From Zhongshania sp. (GTDB taxonomy: Bacteria > Pseudomonadota > Gammaproteobacteria > Pseudomonadales > Spongiibacteraceae): a stretch of DNA of 64,000 nt. The position numbers and the translations under genes are program-made. The notes beneath the pieces were generated by a model. That model was not told the origin of the DNA and did not search any database. It saw only the letters and a program-made list of their open reading frames with translations. Where the stretch lies: assembly GCF_029212375.1 (NCBI RefSeq), contig NZ_JARGNU010000002.1:160160-224159 (forward strand), given 5' to 3'. Each line of letters starts with the position of its first letter. The first letter of the stretch is position 1. Below are positions 1 to 8,464 of the stretch, piece by piece.

Positions 1-95
1 GAATTGCCCGTGGTGAAAATAAAGGCGGCAATGAGTAGCATAGACAGCAGCAATGCCCCCAGTGACAAGCACCATATTTCGACAGTTTTTAGCAT
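1..95 (-). CDS. N-terminal part of a membrane protein, probably the permease of a BMP-type ABC importer (partial)
   Basis: An ATG at 95-93 opens a frame that runs off the left edge for 31 codons without a stop. It reads MLKTVEIWCLSLG followed by a long hydrophobic stretch (LLLSMLLIAAFIF), a typical first transmembrane helix after a short cytoplasmic head. It lies 19 bp downstream of, and in the same direction as, the BMP-family binding-protein gene. The usual next gene in such operons is an inner-membrane permease of the branched-chain/ribose type, so that assignment rests on context only. The ribosome site is weak (GAGG about 8 nt upstream). Truncated by the window edge. Confidence 0.5.
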   Translation of the reverse strand, partial: MLKTVEIWCLSLGALLLSMLLIAAFIFTTGN

Positions 96-114
96 GGTCG
101 CGCCTCGTCTGGAT

Positions 115-1236
115 TTAGCCAACCACGCCTTCAACTAGCCAATCCATACTCTCTAACCAAGTATCAGTCTGGAGGTAGGATTTGCCTTTTGGGATGACCG
201 TGTTGCCCTTGTTGTCTTTGATTGGGCCCTTGTAAACCACCATAGAGCCGTCCATGAACGAGGCTAGGGCTTTGTCGGCGTCGGCCTTGGCGGCGTCGCT
301 TACTACAGCGCCGTAGGGTGATACTTTAACAATGCCGTCCTTTAAACCGCCGCGTACTAGATTAGGAATAGGCTGTTTGTTTTTAATTAACTCGGCGTAG
401 TTTTTATACACCGTTGCCCAGCTCCACTCCGCGCCGGTTAAAAAGCCCTTGGGCGCTAACACCGCGTTATTGGTGTGGTAGCCGCAGGAGTAAATGCCAC
501 GCTTTTCTGCGGTTTCCACCACCACTTTGGGGCTGTCCACGTGGCAGGTCAGCACGTCGATGCCTTGGTCCACTAAGCTATTTGCCGCCTCCGCTTCTTT
601 AACTGGGTCAGACCAGCCGCCGGTAAACACCACCGTGGTGGTAATAGATGGGTCAATACTGCGCGCGGCCATAGTGAAGTTATTGATATTGCGCAGTACC
701 TGCGGAATGGGTATGGCGGCGATAAACCCCAGCTTTTTGGATTTACTCATATGCCCCGCAACAATGCCGGAAATATAAACTGGCTCATCGATATAGCCGA
801 AATAGCTGCCGACATTCTTGGGGTGCTTTTCGGCATCCCACAGCCCACCGCAGTGCAGAAAGGTGGTGTCGGGATAGCGCTTGGCAATTTTAAGAATATG
901 GGGGTCGAAGTAACCAAAGGAGGTTGGAAATAAGACTTGAGCGCCATCGAGCTGAATCATGCTCTCCATGGTTTTTTGTACTTCAATGGTTTCGGGCACG
1001 TTCTCTTCGTCTACTGCCTTTACCCAGTCCAGCGCGGCCAGTGCAGCTTTACCCTCAAAATGGGCCTGGTTGTAGCCGTAGTCGTCGCGGGGGCCAACAT
1101 AAACAAAACCCATTTTTACTTTGGCTGCGGCCAGCGCGAGGGGCGTTTTAAGCGCCATGCTTAAGCCGGCGGCAGCAATTGAGGCGGTTTTAACAAACTT
1201 TCTGCGGCTGAGTGACAACTGACTTTTTTGTTTCAT
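115..1236 (-). CDS. BMP-family ABC transporter substrate-binding protein, Tat-exported
   Basis: A 373-aa periplasmic binding protein of the basic membrane protein family (PF02608, the PnrA/Med type), whose known members bind nucleosides or related purine compounds. The N-terminus carries a twin-arginine signal (SRRKFVK, about residues 10-16) followed by a hydrophobic stretch ending in ALAAA, so it is probably exported folded. The mature part starts KVKMGFVYVG and keeps the family pattern of GYNQAHFEG, a GYIDEPVYISGIVAG segment and GVLGFI-like strands. A GGAG ribosome site lies 8 nt before the ATG. It follows a Tsx-type outer-membrane channel and precedes the start of a probable permease, so the three likely form one uptake route for a nucleoside-like substrate. 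The substrate itself is inferred, not shown. Confidence 0.85.
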   Translation of the reverse strand: MKQKSQLSLSRRKFVKTASIAAAGLSMALKTPLALAAAKVKMGFVYVGPRDDYGYNQAHFEGKAALAALDWVKAVDEENVPETIEVQKTMESMIQLDGAQVLFPTSFGYFDPHILKIAKRYPDTTFLHCGGLWDAEKHPKNVGSYFGYIDEPVYISGIVAGHMSKSKKLGFIAAIPIPQVLRNINNFTMAARSIDPSITTTVVFTGGWSDPVKEAEAANSLVDQGIDVLTCHVDSPKVVVETAEKRGIYSCGYHTNNAVLAPKGFLTGAEWSWATVYKNYAELIKNKQPIPNLVRGGLKDGIVKVSPYGAVVSDAAKADADKALASFMDGSMVVYKGPIKDNKGNTVIPKGKSYLQTDTWLESMDWLVEGVVG

Positions 1237-1279
1237 CCTTGCATCTCCAAATCATTGTGCGTTGTTGTTGGTACTGGAA

Positions 1280-2098
1280 TTACCAGATCCACTTGACCAT
1301 GGCCTGGGCCACATCTTCATCAATGCCGTCGATACCAAATTTATTGCGCCAGACTTGGTATTCAACACCGGCTTGCAGCACGCCAGGCGCGCCCCACAAT
1401 TTACCTACGTCTAGTAGTAAGCGTGGGCCGGTAATGATGTTGTCTTCGGCGTGATCCATATCAAAGGCGTAGTCAAAAAAGCCTTCAAAGGAAAACGATA
1501 ATGCGCCTAAGTCAAAGGGCTTTAGCCACACCAAGGTGAGCTGGTTGCCGGTGTCGGCGCCGTACGCTGTCTCATTGCGCACGTAATAGTTGATCTGAAA
1601 AACCGGCATGCTGAAGATGTCCAAATCCACTGCCAGTCCGTATAAGTAAGTGTGAAACCCCTGACCGATTTCGGCGGTGGTGGTGATTAACACATCCTTG
1701 ATAATACCCGCGCTTAAATCCTTGCCGGTTATTTTGCTAAAGCTCAGCCGCGGTGAAATTTCACCGTAATAGCCGGTTGGTGCTCCCGCATCGTTGCTGT
1801 CGGGGTTGGTGATGTCGACGAATAAAAAATTGTCGCCGTACTTCCAACCGTTAACGTGTTCTATGGTGATAATCGAGTTGGAGTCCTCTTTTGAGCTCAG
1901 CTTGCCGGCATCGCTGTCAAAGTAAATTGCCTCGTAAGTGCTGCCAGCCAAATACTGAATATTGGTAGAGCTCCATTGCGCCGCGCCAGCCACTGCCTGG
2001 GAGCCAAGCAGTAAACTTGCCAAGAGCGCGGCGCCAGTGCGAATGCTAGGCCAGCGGAAGGGGGCGAATACCGAAATGCGCAGATTAGTTCGGGACAT
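1280..2098 (-). CDS. Tsx-like nucleoside-specific outer-membrane channel
   Basis: A 272-aa protein with a signal peptide (cleavage expected after SQAVA-GA, near residue 38) and alternating beta-strand sequence ending in the aromatic residue W (VKWIW), as expected for an outer-membrane barrel. It resembles the Tsx channel family (PF03502): WSSTNIQYL near the mature N-terminus, EHVNGWKYGDNFLFVD, an FFDYAFD segment, and GVEYQVWRNKFGI close to the end. Tsx proteins let nucleosides cross the outer membrane. The strong ribosome site AGGAGAG sits 8 nt before the ATG. The gene heads a minus-strand operon with the BMP binding protein, 43 bp apart, and a perfect palindrome lies 62 bp upstream of its start. 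Confidence 0.85.
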   Translation of the reverse strand: MSRTNLRISVFAPFRWPSIRTGAALLASLLLGSQAVAGAAQWSSTNIQYLAGSTYEAIYFDSDAGKLSSKEDSNSIITIEHVNGWKYGDNFLFVDITNPDSNDAGAPTGYYGEISPRLSFSKITGKDLSAGIIKDVLITTTAEIGQGFHTYLYGLAVDLDIFSMPVFQINYYVRNETAYGADTGNQLTLVWLKPFDLGALSFSFEGFFDYAFDMDHAEDNIITGPRLLLDVGKLWGAPGVLQAGVEYQVWRNKFGIDGIDEDVAQAMVKWIW

Positions 2099-2159
2099 GT
2101 TTGCAGCTCTCCTAACAGGGTATATAGTGCATGTAAGTTTGGGTACAACGTTGAATTCA

Positions 2160-2175
2160 TTGTTGTATACAACAA
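2160..2175. promoter_or_regulatory. Perfect 16-bp palindrome, probable GntR-family operator
   Basis: TTGTTGTATACAACAA is its own reverse complement. Its core TGTATACA fits the T-GT-N-AC-A pattern known for FadR/FCD-type GntR regulators. It lies between the Tsx/BMP operon and the divergent GntR gene, 62 bp upstream of the Tsx start. It is probably the operator through which the neighbouring regulator controls the importer. A weaker related sequence, TGTGTACAAA, lies near 2349-2358. Confidence 0.6.
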
Positions 2176-2452
2176 AGCAAATCCCAGACCAGTTCGGTGA
2201 GCCATTTATTGACGATCTATGATTTATAATTAAATCAGATAGTTAAGAAGAAGATCTTAGGGGTAGGCGGGGTTGAACAAATGTAATGCCTGCCGCGGTT
2301 AGCGCCAACTACGTGCATGTTGATTGCTTGTGCACTGAAATGAAGCCGATGTGTACAAAATTTCTACGACTTGCAAAGGCTGGGCGAATACTAAAGACTT
2401 AGGGCTGTTTTCACTGTCCACTTTCATCAACCATAGCCGTAAACCATAGCCA

Positions 2453-3148
2453 ATGAGCGTTAAAGCCAATACCCAAGTAAAGCCGAATGCCCAGCTGGTT
2501 TACGAGCAGTTGCGGGAGATGATTATTGCGCTAAAAATCGCCCCAGGTTCACGGGTAACTGAAACCCAGTTGGCCGATTATTTTCAAGTTAGCCGCACCC
2601 CGATTCGCGCCGCACTACAGCGTTTGGAGAGCGAGGGGTTTTTATCGATTCGCGCCAAGCAGGGTTGCTTTATTCGCAATATTGACCTGCTCCAAATCAG
2701 TCAATATTACGATGTGCGGGTGAGTATCGAGACCATGGTGTTGGCCGAAATTGCCAAGCTTAGCGACCACTCCGAGCTTAAAGCCGTCGCCGAACTTTGG
2801 CACCCGGAAAAGCTACATTTTGGTATTACTGTTAACGATGCCATAAAAGAAGCAGAAGAAAACTTTCACCAAGACTTGGCGCAGATTTCTAAAAACGCGG
2901 TTCTGCAGCACTATATTCGCGATATCAACAGCCAAATTCGCTCGGTGCGACGGTTGGGGTTTCCCGATGCACAAAGCATTATTGACACTTATGAAGAACA
3001 CTACCGCATTTGTCAGTTGTTATTGTCGCGGGATCTCGCTGTGGCCGTCGATGAAATGACTAACCATATTCGCAAAAGTCAGGACTGCGCCAGTCGCGTC
3101 ACCTTGCATCAGCTTTATGGTAGTCGCAAAAGTGTGGTTTTTGAGTGA
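2453..3148 (+). CDS. GntR-family transcriptional regulator (FCD type)
   Basis: A 231-aa regulator. Residues about 14-75 form the winged helix-turn-helix (YEQLREMIIALKIAPGS, then TETQLADYFQVSRTPIRAAL and a wing at EGFLSIRAKQG). Residues about 85-220 form an all-helical FCD ligand domain with the usual metal/ligand positions (D in YYDVRVSIE, H in NFHQDLAQ, H in EEHYRI and H in MTNHI). Such proteins repress catabolic or uptake operons until a small acid or metabolite binds. It is divergent from the Tsx/BMP operon, with the palindrome TTGTTGTATACAACAA between them, and sits upstream of an aldehyde dehydrogenase. Those genes are its likely targets. The ribosome site is weak. Confidence 0.85.
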   Translation: MSVKANTQVKPNAQLVYEQLREMIIALKIAPGSRVTETQLADYFQVSRTPIRAALQRLESEGFLSIRAKQGCFIRNIDLLQISQYYDVRVSIETMVLAEIAKLSDHSELKAVAELWHPEKLHFGITVNDAIKEAEENFHQDLAQISKNAVLQHYIRDINSQIRSVRRLGFPDAQSIIDTYEEHYRICQLLLSRDLAVAVDEMTNHIRKSQDCASRVTLHQLYGSRKSVVFE

Positions 3149-3264
3149 GCTGACAGCCTCATAAAAGCTGTACTTCGGCAGCCTTGGCTCATCCTTTATA
3201 CATAAATAAAAAATGGAACAAATGCGCTGCAGAGGCTTCGAACTCTTTATTTACAGGTGACTTT

Positions 3265-4746
3265 ATGGAAATTACGCCCGCAACTAACTTGCAGCTAAAG
3301 CGCCCAGATTTGCTGCGCTCGCAGGCTTATATCAACGGCCAGTGGTTTGATGCCGACAATGGCAAAACACTAGCGGTAATAAACCCTGCTAATGGTGCGC
3401 TTATTGCCAGTATTGCTGATCTCGGCGTTGATGAAACTCGCCGGGCGATTGCCGCCGCAGAGCAGGCGCAAAAATTATGGGCCCGTAAAACCGCCAAAGA
3501 ACGCGCTAATATTTTGCGGCAGTGGTTTAACTTAATTATGGCCAATCAACAGGATTTAGCGGCTATTTTAACGGCGGAGCAGGGTAAAACCCTAGCTGAG
3601 GCCGCTGGTGAAATTGCCTACGGCGCCAATTATATTGAATGGTTTGCCGAAGAAGCTAAACGTATTTACGGCGACATTATTGCGCCGCCGTCGGCGGATA
3701 AACGCATCCTCGTTATTAAGCAAGCGGTGGGCGTGGTGGCGTCGATTACCCCTTGGAATTTCCCTAATGCAATGATTGCCCGCAAGGTGGCACCGGCTTT
3801 AGCGGCGGGCTGCGCCTTTGTGTGTAAACCGGCCAAAGAAACGCCACTGTCGGCTTTGGCGATGGCCGTGCTGGGCGAGGAGGCGGGTATTCCCGCTGGG
3901 GTGTTTAATGTGGTGTGTGGTAGTTCTGCCAGCGCCATTGGCGGTGAAATGACCAGCAATCCGCTGGTGCGCAAGCTGACCTTTACCGGATCGACCCCAG
4001 TGGGTAAAACCCTGTTGCAGCAATGCGCGGCCACCGTGAAAAAAACCTCGATGGAGCTGGGCGGCAACGCGCCGTTTATTGTGTTTGACGATGCCGATAT
4101 CGACGCCGCTATTGCCGGTGCGATGGCCTCAAAATACCGCAATGCGGGGCAAACCTGCGTGTGTACCAATCGCATATTGGTACAGCGCGGTATTTACGAT
4201 GAGTTTGCCGAAAAGCTCGCCGCAGAAGTACGCAAATTCCAGTTAGGTGATGGCGCCGCTGCGGAAACAACCATGGGGCCGCTGGTGAATAGCAAGGCGG
4301 CGCGGGATGTGACTGCGCTGGTGGACGATGCGCTGGCCAAAGGCGCGACAGCCTTAGCCGGTGGTCGAGCTTCTTCGCTGGGCGACTGCTTTTACGAGCC
4401 CACAGTACTGACCGGTGCAACACGAGAGATGCGAGTTTTTAAAGAAGAAATCTTTGGCCCCGTGGCGCCGCTGTTTGCGTTTGATACCGAGGAAGAAGCC
4501 ATCGAGATGGCTAACGATACCGAGTTTGGCTTGGCGGCGTATTTTTATACCCAAGACCACGCGCGCATTTGGCGCTTTGGTGAAGCCTTGGAATACGGGA
4601 TTGTCGGGATTAACGAAGGGCTGATTTCAAATGAAATGGCGCCCTTTGGCGGCGTGAAAGAATCTGGCAGTGGCCGCGAGGGTTCAAAATACGGTATCGA
4701 CGATTATGTCGAAATTAAATATTTGTGTCTTGGCGGCCTTGAGTAG
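3265..4746 (+). CDS. gabD: NAD(P)-dependent succinate-semialdehyde dehydrogenase
   Basis: A 493-aa aldehyde dehydrogenase that oxidises succinate semialdehyde to succinate, the last step of 4-aminobutyrate breakdown. It matches the GabD subgroup along its length: ITPWNFPNAMIARK cofactor-binding segment, FTGSTPVGK turn, catalytic base Glu in MELGGNAP (E264), nucleophile Cys in AGQTCVC (C298), and the C-terminal GREGSKYGIDDYVEIKY signature. The frame is open upstream to a TTG at 3184, but the ATG at 3265 is preferred: AGGTGA lies 4 nt before it and it matches the family N-terminus (LLRSQAYINGQWFDAD). No transaminase or GABA permease is adjacent, so the substrate aldehyde could differ slightly. 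It may be controlled by the preceding GntR regulator. Confidence 0.9.
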   Translation: MEITPATNLQLKRPDLLRSQAYINGQWFDADNGKTLAVINPANGALIASIADLGVDETRRAIAAAEQAQKLWARKTAKERANILRQWFNLIMANQQDLAAILTAEQGKTLAEAAGEIAYGANYIEWFAEEAKRIYGDIIAPPSADKRILVIKQAVGVVASITPWNFPNAMIARKVAPALAAGCAFVCKPAKETPLSALAMAVLGEEAGIPAGVFNVVCGSSASAIGGEMTSNPLVRKLTFTGSTPVGKTLLQQCAATVKKTSMELGGNAPFIVFDDADIDAAIAGAMASKYRNAGQTCVCTNRILVQRGIYDEFAEKLAAEVRKFQLGDGAAAETTMGPLVNSKAARDVTALVDDALAKGATALAGGRASSLGDCFYEPTVLTGATREMRVFKEEIFGPVAPLFAFDTEEEAIEMANDTEFGLAAYFYTQDHARIWRFGEALEYGIVGINEGLISNEMAPFGGVKESGSGREGSKYGIDDYVEIKYLCLGGLE

Positions 4747-4752
4747 GCCGCG

Positions 4753-5337
4753 TTACTTCACTTGTTGCTTGGCGAGCTTGCGGGCTAGGGTTCGCCGGTG
4801 CATGCCAAGCCGCCTAGCGGTTTCTGAAATATTAAATCCGGTCTCGGCCAAGGTTTCGTGAATACGCTCCCACTCTAGGGTTTTTATGGAGGTGGCGCGA
4901 CCGCGAATTTCAACTTCTACATTGCCTTCGGCGCTATTAAATGCCGCTTCGATATCGTCGGTATTCGAAGGCTTGGCAAGATAGTGACAAGCGCCGAGTT
5001 TTACCGCCTCTACTGCGGTGGCAATACTCGCGTAACCGGTGAGCACCACGATCAGCATATCAGGATCGTGTTTGTGCAGGGCCTGTACGCAGGCCAGGCC
5101 AGAGGCTTCGCCATCTAATTTGAGGTCGACCACCGCGTAACCAGGGGAGTGGCTCTCTAGCAGTGTGAGGGCGCCGTCGAGGCTGCTGGTGCTGATCACC
5201 GCGTAGCCGCGTCGCTCAAAGGAGCGACTCAAGGTACGCGCAAAGGCGGCATCGTCTTCAATCAGTAACAGTGTTGGTGCGCTGTCGTCAGTGGTTGTTT
5301 CGATCTTGGCTTCAGCGTCGTTTGAATCGTTGGTCAT
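4753..5337 (-). CDS. regA: RegA/PrrA-type redox response regulator
   Basis: A 194-aa two-domain regulator. The receiver occupies residues about 20-135, with the acidic pair in LLIEDD, phosphoacceptor Asp in AVVDLKLDGEASG, Thr in VLTGYAS and Lys in LAKPSN. The C-terminus is a short Fis-type helix-turn-helix (NISETARRLGMHRRTLARKL), nearly invariant in RegA/PrrA/ActR proteins. The family activates respiratory, carbon and nitrogen genes under low oxygen. It is partner to the RegB kinase gene just upstream (4 bp gap), at the 3' end of the cytochrome bo3 block, so control of the cyo genes is plausible. It converges with gabD, only 6 bp away, and no terminator hairpin is visible between them. Confidence 0.9.
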   Translation of the reverse strand: MTNDSNDAEAKIETTTDDSAPTLLLIEDDAAFARTLSRSFERRGYAVISTSSLDGALTLLESHSPGYAVVDLKLDGEASGLACVQALHKHDPDMLIVVLTGYASIATAVEAVKLGACHYLAKPSNTDDIEAAFNSAEGNVEVEIRGRATSIKTLEWERIHETLAETGFNISETARRLGMHRRTLARKLAKQQVK

Positions 5338-5341
5338 GTCC

Positions 5342-6664
5342 TTAAACCTCCTTGAGCCGGAGTGCGTCTAGTGGCAGGCGCAGGCTGATTTCAGCGCCGC
5401 CTTCTTGCCGGTTACGGGCGCGCACTTGGCCCCCTAATATTCGCGCCACATTGAATACAAGGAATAATCCCAGACCGCTGCCTGGCCGCCCTTTTGTTGA
5501 TTGATAGGGCTGGCCGAGGCGGTCGAATACTTCTTTGGCAAAGCCAGGGCCATGATCGACAACCCGTATTACAAGCGTGTCGTCTTGGCGGGAGACGTCG
5601 AGGCCGACCCACTCTGGTGAGGCTTCTAGCGCGTTGTCGAGCAGATTGCAGATGGTCTGCTTTAGTACTGTGTCGGAGGCGATATCTAGGTCTTCGCCAA
5701 ATTGATTGTCAAAGCTGAACTCGCGAACTTTGCGGGTGCTCTGCCACTCGTTAAGTAGCTCGTCGAAAAACTCACACACACTGGTTTCGCCAGAGGACTC
5801 GCCGCGGGTTTCACCCGCCGACATGAGAATGCCGCTAACGATGGTTTTACAGCGTTGCACCTGCGTTTGCATTTCGGTGATCTCTTCGCAAAGGTCTGGG
5901 TCTGCACTGAGGGTGGGCATATGCCGCCAATCACCGAGAATTACCGCGATGGTCGCCAGCGGGGTGCCCAGTTCGTGGGCCGCTCCTGAGGCGAGCAAGC
6001 CCATGCGCAAGATGTGTTCTTCCTCGGCGGCGCGCTGGCGCAATTCGGCAAGGCGGGCATCGTGCTCGCGGTGAGTGCGGTTGATACGATTGATAAAAAC
6101 CACCAATAGCGCGGCATTAAGCACTAGGCAAATTAGCATGCCATCTACGTAATAGCTGCGTATACCAAGGTGATAATCTTGGGGTAGGTCGAGGGGGTGG
6201 CCCGCTTCGGCCAGCCAAAGAAAGCACATTGTGGCGAAGCCCAATAGTACCCATGCGTAGGTTTGCGCTAGAAGTACTGCCGCGAGGCCAACCTGTAATA
6301 AATAGAGAAATACAAAGGGGTTGGTCGCGCCACCGCTAAGAAACAGTTGAAAAGTGAGGGTGCCCATGTCGACTAGCAGGCCCATAAATAGCTCGGCGGT
6401 GCGCACTCGGCGACGCAGTCGCAGGCTCAGCTCGTTAAAAGCATTAAAGGCGATAAGCCCGCCGAGCACGCTCAACATAAGCTGCAAGGGCAGTTCAACA
6501 CCAAAGCCGTAATGGGTAACGAGAATAGTGAGTAATTGGCCGAGCACCGCCATCCAGCGCAACTGCACCAACTGGCGCATATGTTTGCCAAGCGTGTCGG
6601 TATCGTCGGATTCGGTTTGTCTTAGCAGCTGGTTTACCGCGGCCAGCGCTCTGGTGTCGGTCAT
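5342..6664 (-). CDS. regB: RegB/PrrB-type redox sensor histidine kinase
   Basis: A 440-aa membrane kinase with about six N-terminal transmembrane helices (residues about 30-190). The second loop has the heptapeptide GGATNPF (G111-F117), which fits the GGXXNPF motif that binds ubiquinone in RegB. His230 in AAHELGTPLAT is the phosphorylated residue, and a Cys in QRCKTI (about C272) matches the redox-active Cys of RegB. An ATPase domain follows (NLLDNALEASP, DHGPGF, GSGLGLFL). Both known redox inputs are therefore present. The frame is open to 6715, but the ATG at 6664 has GGGGAG about 10 nt upstream and matches the family N-terminus. It is co-transcribed with regA. Confidence 0.9.
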   Translation of the reverse strand: MTDTRALAAVNQLLRQTESDDTDTLGKHMRQLVQLRWMAVLGQLLTILVTHYGFGVELPLQLMLSVLGGLIAFNAFNELSLRLRRRVRTAELFMGLLVDMGTLTFQLFLSGGATNPFVFLYLLQVGLAAVLLAQTYAWVLLGFATMCFLWLAEAGHPLDLPQDYHLGIRSYYVDGMLICLVLNAALLVVFINRINRTHREHDARLAELRQRAAEEEHILRMGLLASGAAHELGTPLATIAVILGDWRHMPTLSADPDLCEEITEMQTQVQRCKTIVSGILMSAGETRGESSGETSVCEFFDELLNEWQSTRKVREFSFDNQFGEDLDIASDTVLKQTICNLLDNALEASPEWVGLDVSRQDDTLVIRVVDHGPGFAKEVFDRLGQPYQSTKGRPGSGLGLFLVFNVARILGGQVRARNRQEGGAEISLRLPLDALRLKEV

Positions 6665-6739
6665 TATTGTATTTCTCCCCAAGCCTATTTTAAGCGCGCA
6701 AGCCAGTATACGCATGACGGGCTGAGCGCGCAGCCGCGG

Positions 6740-7453
6740 TCAGTCTTTACGGCGACTTTCCCGAAACACAATAAAGCCAGCGAGCAGCACGGAAAAGGCG
6801 AGGCCGTACCAGGTAATTGCGTACACCAAATGGCTGTTGTTGAAGCTAATAACGGTAAGGCCGCCGACCGGAGTTTGCTCGTTTGGTATTTGAGGGGGGG
6901 TAGCATCGGCGTCTACAAAATAAGGCGCGGCGCTGATACCGAGATTGTTGGCAATGGCCTTTATATCCCGTGAATACCAGCGGCCGCTAGTTGGGCTGTT
7001 TTCACGCAGCACACTGCCCTTGGGCTCGCTTAGGCGGATTAGGCCGGCTATAGATGTGTTGCCGGTAGCTGGCGCTGATGGTGTAAGGCCTTGGCCGATA
7101 TAACCGCGATTGACCAACACAATACTGCCATCGCCGCGCCGAAACGGAGTGAGTACCCAATAGCCGCTGCCAAGCTCGGTGGCGGCAACCACCAGGGTGT
7201 CTTTGTTTGCTAGGAATTGGCCGTCTAAAACAACATGGCGGTATTCGTCATCGTCTTTGTTAACCGATGGCCAGTCGCTGCTACTTGGCGCAGGTTCAGC
7301 GGGAGCGTGAACGCGGGTTTCGACTTTTTCGATTAAGTCTAGTTTCCACAGGCGACGTTCTAACTGCCAATTGCCAAGGGCAATAAAGGCTGTAAAGAGA
7401 AGTAGGCCGCACAGGCTAATTAGCGATAATTTGACTGTGCGGCGGATGGTCAC
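6740..7453 (-). CDS. SURF1-family oxidase assembly protein
   Basis: A 237-aa inner-membrane protein with one transmembrane helix near each end (about 9-29 and 212-229) and a periplasmic domain between, the classic SURF1 layout (PF02104). Recognisable parts are the N-terminal LGNWQLERRLWKLDLI, the strand DGQFLANKDTLV, GYWVLTPFRRGDG followed by VLVNRGYIGQG, and the C-terminal YAITWYGLAFSVL. SURF1 proteins assist heme insertion into subunit I of heme-copper oxidases. It starts 3 bp after cyoD, so it belongs to the cyo operon. No cyoE (heme O synthase) follows. This suggests a quinol-oxidase-specific SURF1, as described for Surf1q in Paracoccus. Confidence 0.85.
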   Translation of the reverse strand: MTIRRTVKLSLISLCGLLLFTAFIALGNWQLERRLWKLDLIEKVETRVHAPAEPAPSSSDWPSVNKDDDEYRHVVLDGQFLANKDTLVVAATELGSGYWVLTPFRRGDGSIVLVNRGYIGQGLTPSAPATGNTSIAGLIRLSEPKGSVLRENSPTSGRWYSRDIKAIANNLGISAAPYFVDADATPPQIPNEQTPVGGLTVISFNNSHLVYAITWYGLAFSVLLAGFIVFRESRRKD

Positions 7454-7456
7454 GGT

Positions 7457-7837
7457 TTAGCTGCCGCCCGACATCATTGAGGGCATCATATTTACGTTCA
7501 TGTGGTACATCACCCACAGCGAACCAGACAGGGTAATGAACAGTAATACCACGGTGAAAATGAGCGACAGCATTGTCCAGCCACCTTCAGACTGAAAATT
7601 CATGTGCAGAAAATAAACCATATGCACCAGAATTTGCACAAGAGCAAAGGCGAGAATGATCAGCACGGTGGTATTGCGTGAGCTGAATACGTCGCCCATT
7701 ACTAACCAGAAGGGAATGGCGGTGAGGAACACCGAGGCCATAAAACCCAGCATATAACCGCTGAAACTGCTGTGTGGGCCTTCTTCTTGGTGATGGTCTG
7801 CGTGATGCTCGTCGTGGTTGTGTGAAAGCTCGCTCAT
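7457..7837 (-). CDS. cyoD: Cytochrome bo3 ubiquinol oxidase subunit IV
   Basis: A 126-aa small subunit with a His-rich cytoplasmic head ([15 protein letters not shown]) and three transmembrane helices, matching CyoD ([19 protein letters not shown], then [22 protein letters not shown], and a third helix). The frame is open far upstream, but the ATG at 7837 overlaps the cyoC stop by 4 nt (ATGA) and gives the family length. The subunit helps CuB binding during assembly of the complex. The His-rich head may bind metal; that is inference. Confidence 0.9.
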   Translation of the reverse strand: MSELSHNHDEHHADHHQEEGPHSSFSGYMLGFMASVFLTAIPFWLVMGDVFSSRNTTVLIILAFALVQILVHMVYFLHMNFQSEGGWTMLSLIFTVVLLFITLSGSLWVMYHMNVNMMPSMMSGGS

Positions 7838-8463
7838 GACAGTGACCCCATCAAATAAACAATAGTGAATACGCCAATCCAGACCACGTCCAGAAAGTGC
7901 CAAAACATCGACAGGCAAAATAACCGGCGACGGTTTGCGGTGGTCAGGCCGTGCTTGCGGAGTTGGAATAGCAGGGTGACTAACCAGATAATCCCAATGC
8001 ACACGTGCAAGCCGTGGGTGCCGACAAGGGTGAAAAAGGCCGACAAGAACGCACTGCGCTGGGGGCCGGCACCTTGGTGTAAAAGGTGATAGAACTCATA
8101 GAGTTCTAAGCCCAGAAAGCCCGCGCCGAATACACCGGTAATGGCCAGCCAAATCATGGTGCCTTTAAGTTTACGCTGCTGCATTTGCAGCATGGCAAAG
8201 CCGTAGGTGATCGACGAAAACAACAGAAAACTGGTGTTTAAGGCAACCAGCGGCAGATCAAATAAATCTGCGCCCGATGGCCCGCCTGCGTAGTTTTGGC
8301 TTAACACGCCGTAGGTGGCAAACAGTGCGGCAAAGATGAGGCAATCGCTCATCAAATACAGCCAGAAGCCCAGCAAGGTGCCGTTGGCGACGTGATGCTC
8401 CCCCTTAACGAGGAAGTCGAATTGACCCGCCTGAGCGGCGGGCGAAACAGTGGAATGAGACAT
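7834..8463 (-). CDS. cyoC: Cytochrome bo3 ubiquinol oxidase subunit III
   Basis: A 209-aa protein with five transmembrane helices, typical of CyoC. It has [20 protein letters not shown] near the N-terminus with the conserved acidic position, an [13 protein letters not shown] helix, an acidic residue in [11 protein letters not shown], and the C-terminal [21 protein letters not shown]. The ATG at 8463 directly follows the cyoB stop, separated by one base, and gives the usual length. The longer in-frame extension lies inside cyoB and is rejected. Confidence 0.92.
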   Translation of the reverse strand: MSHSTVSPAAQAGQFDFLVKGEHHVANGTLLGFWLYLMSDCLIFAALFATYGVLSQNYAGGPSGADLFDLPLVALNTSFLLFSSITYGFAMLQMQQRKLKGTMIWLAITGVFGAGFLGLELYEFYHLLHQGAGPQRSAFLSAFFTLVGTHGLHVCIGIIWLVTLLFQLRKHGLTTANRRRLFCLSMFWHFLDVVWIGVFTIVYLMGSLS

Positions 8464-8464
8464 C

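Noticed and set aside
3184..3264. TTG start giving a 27-residue longer GabD
   Set aside because: The extra residues are not part of the family N-terminus, and the ATG at 3265 has a ribosome site.
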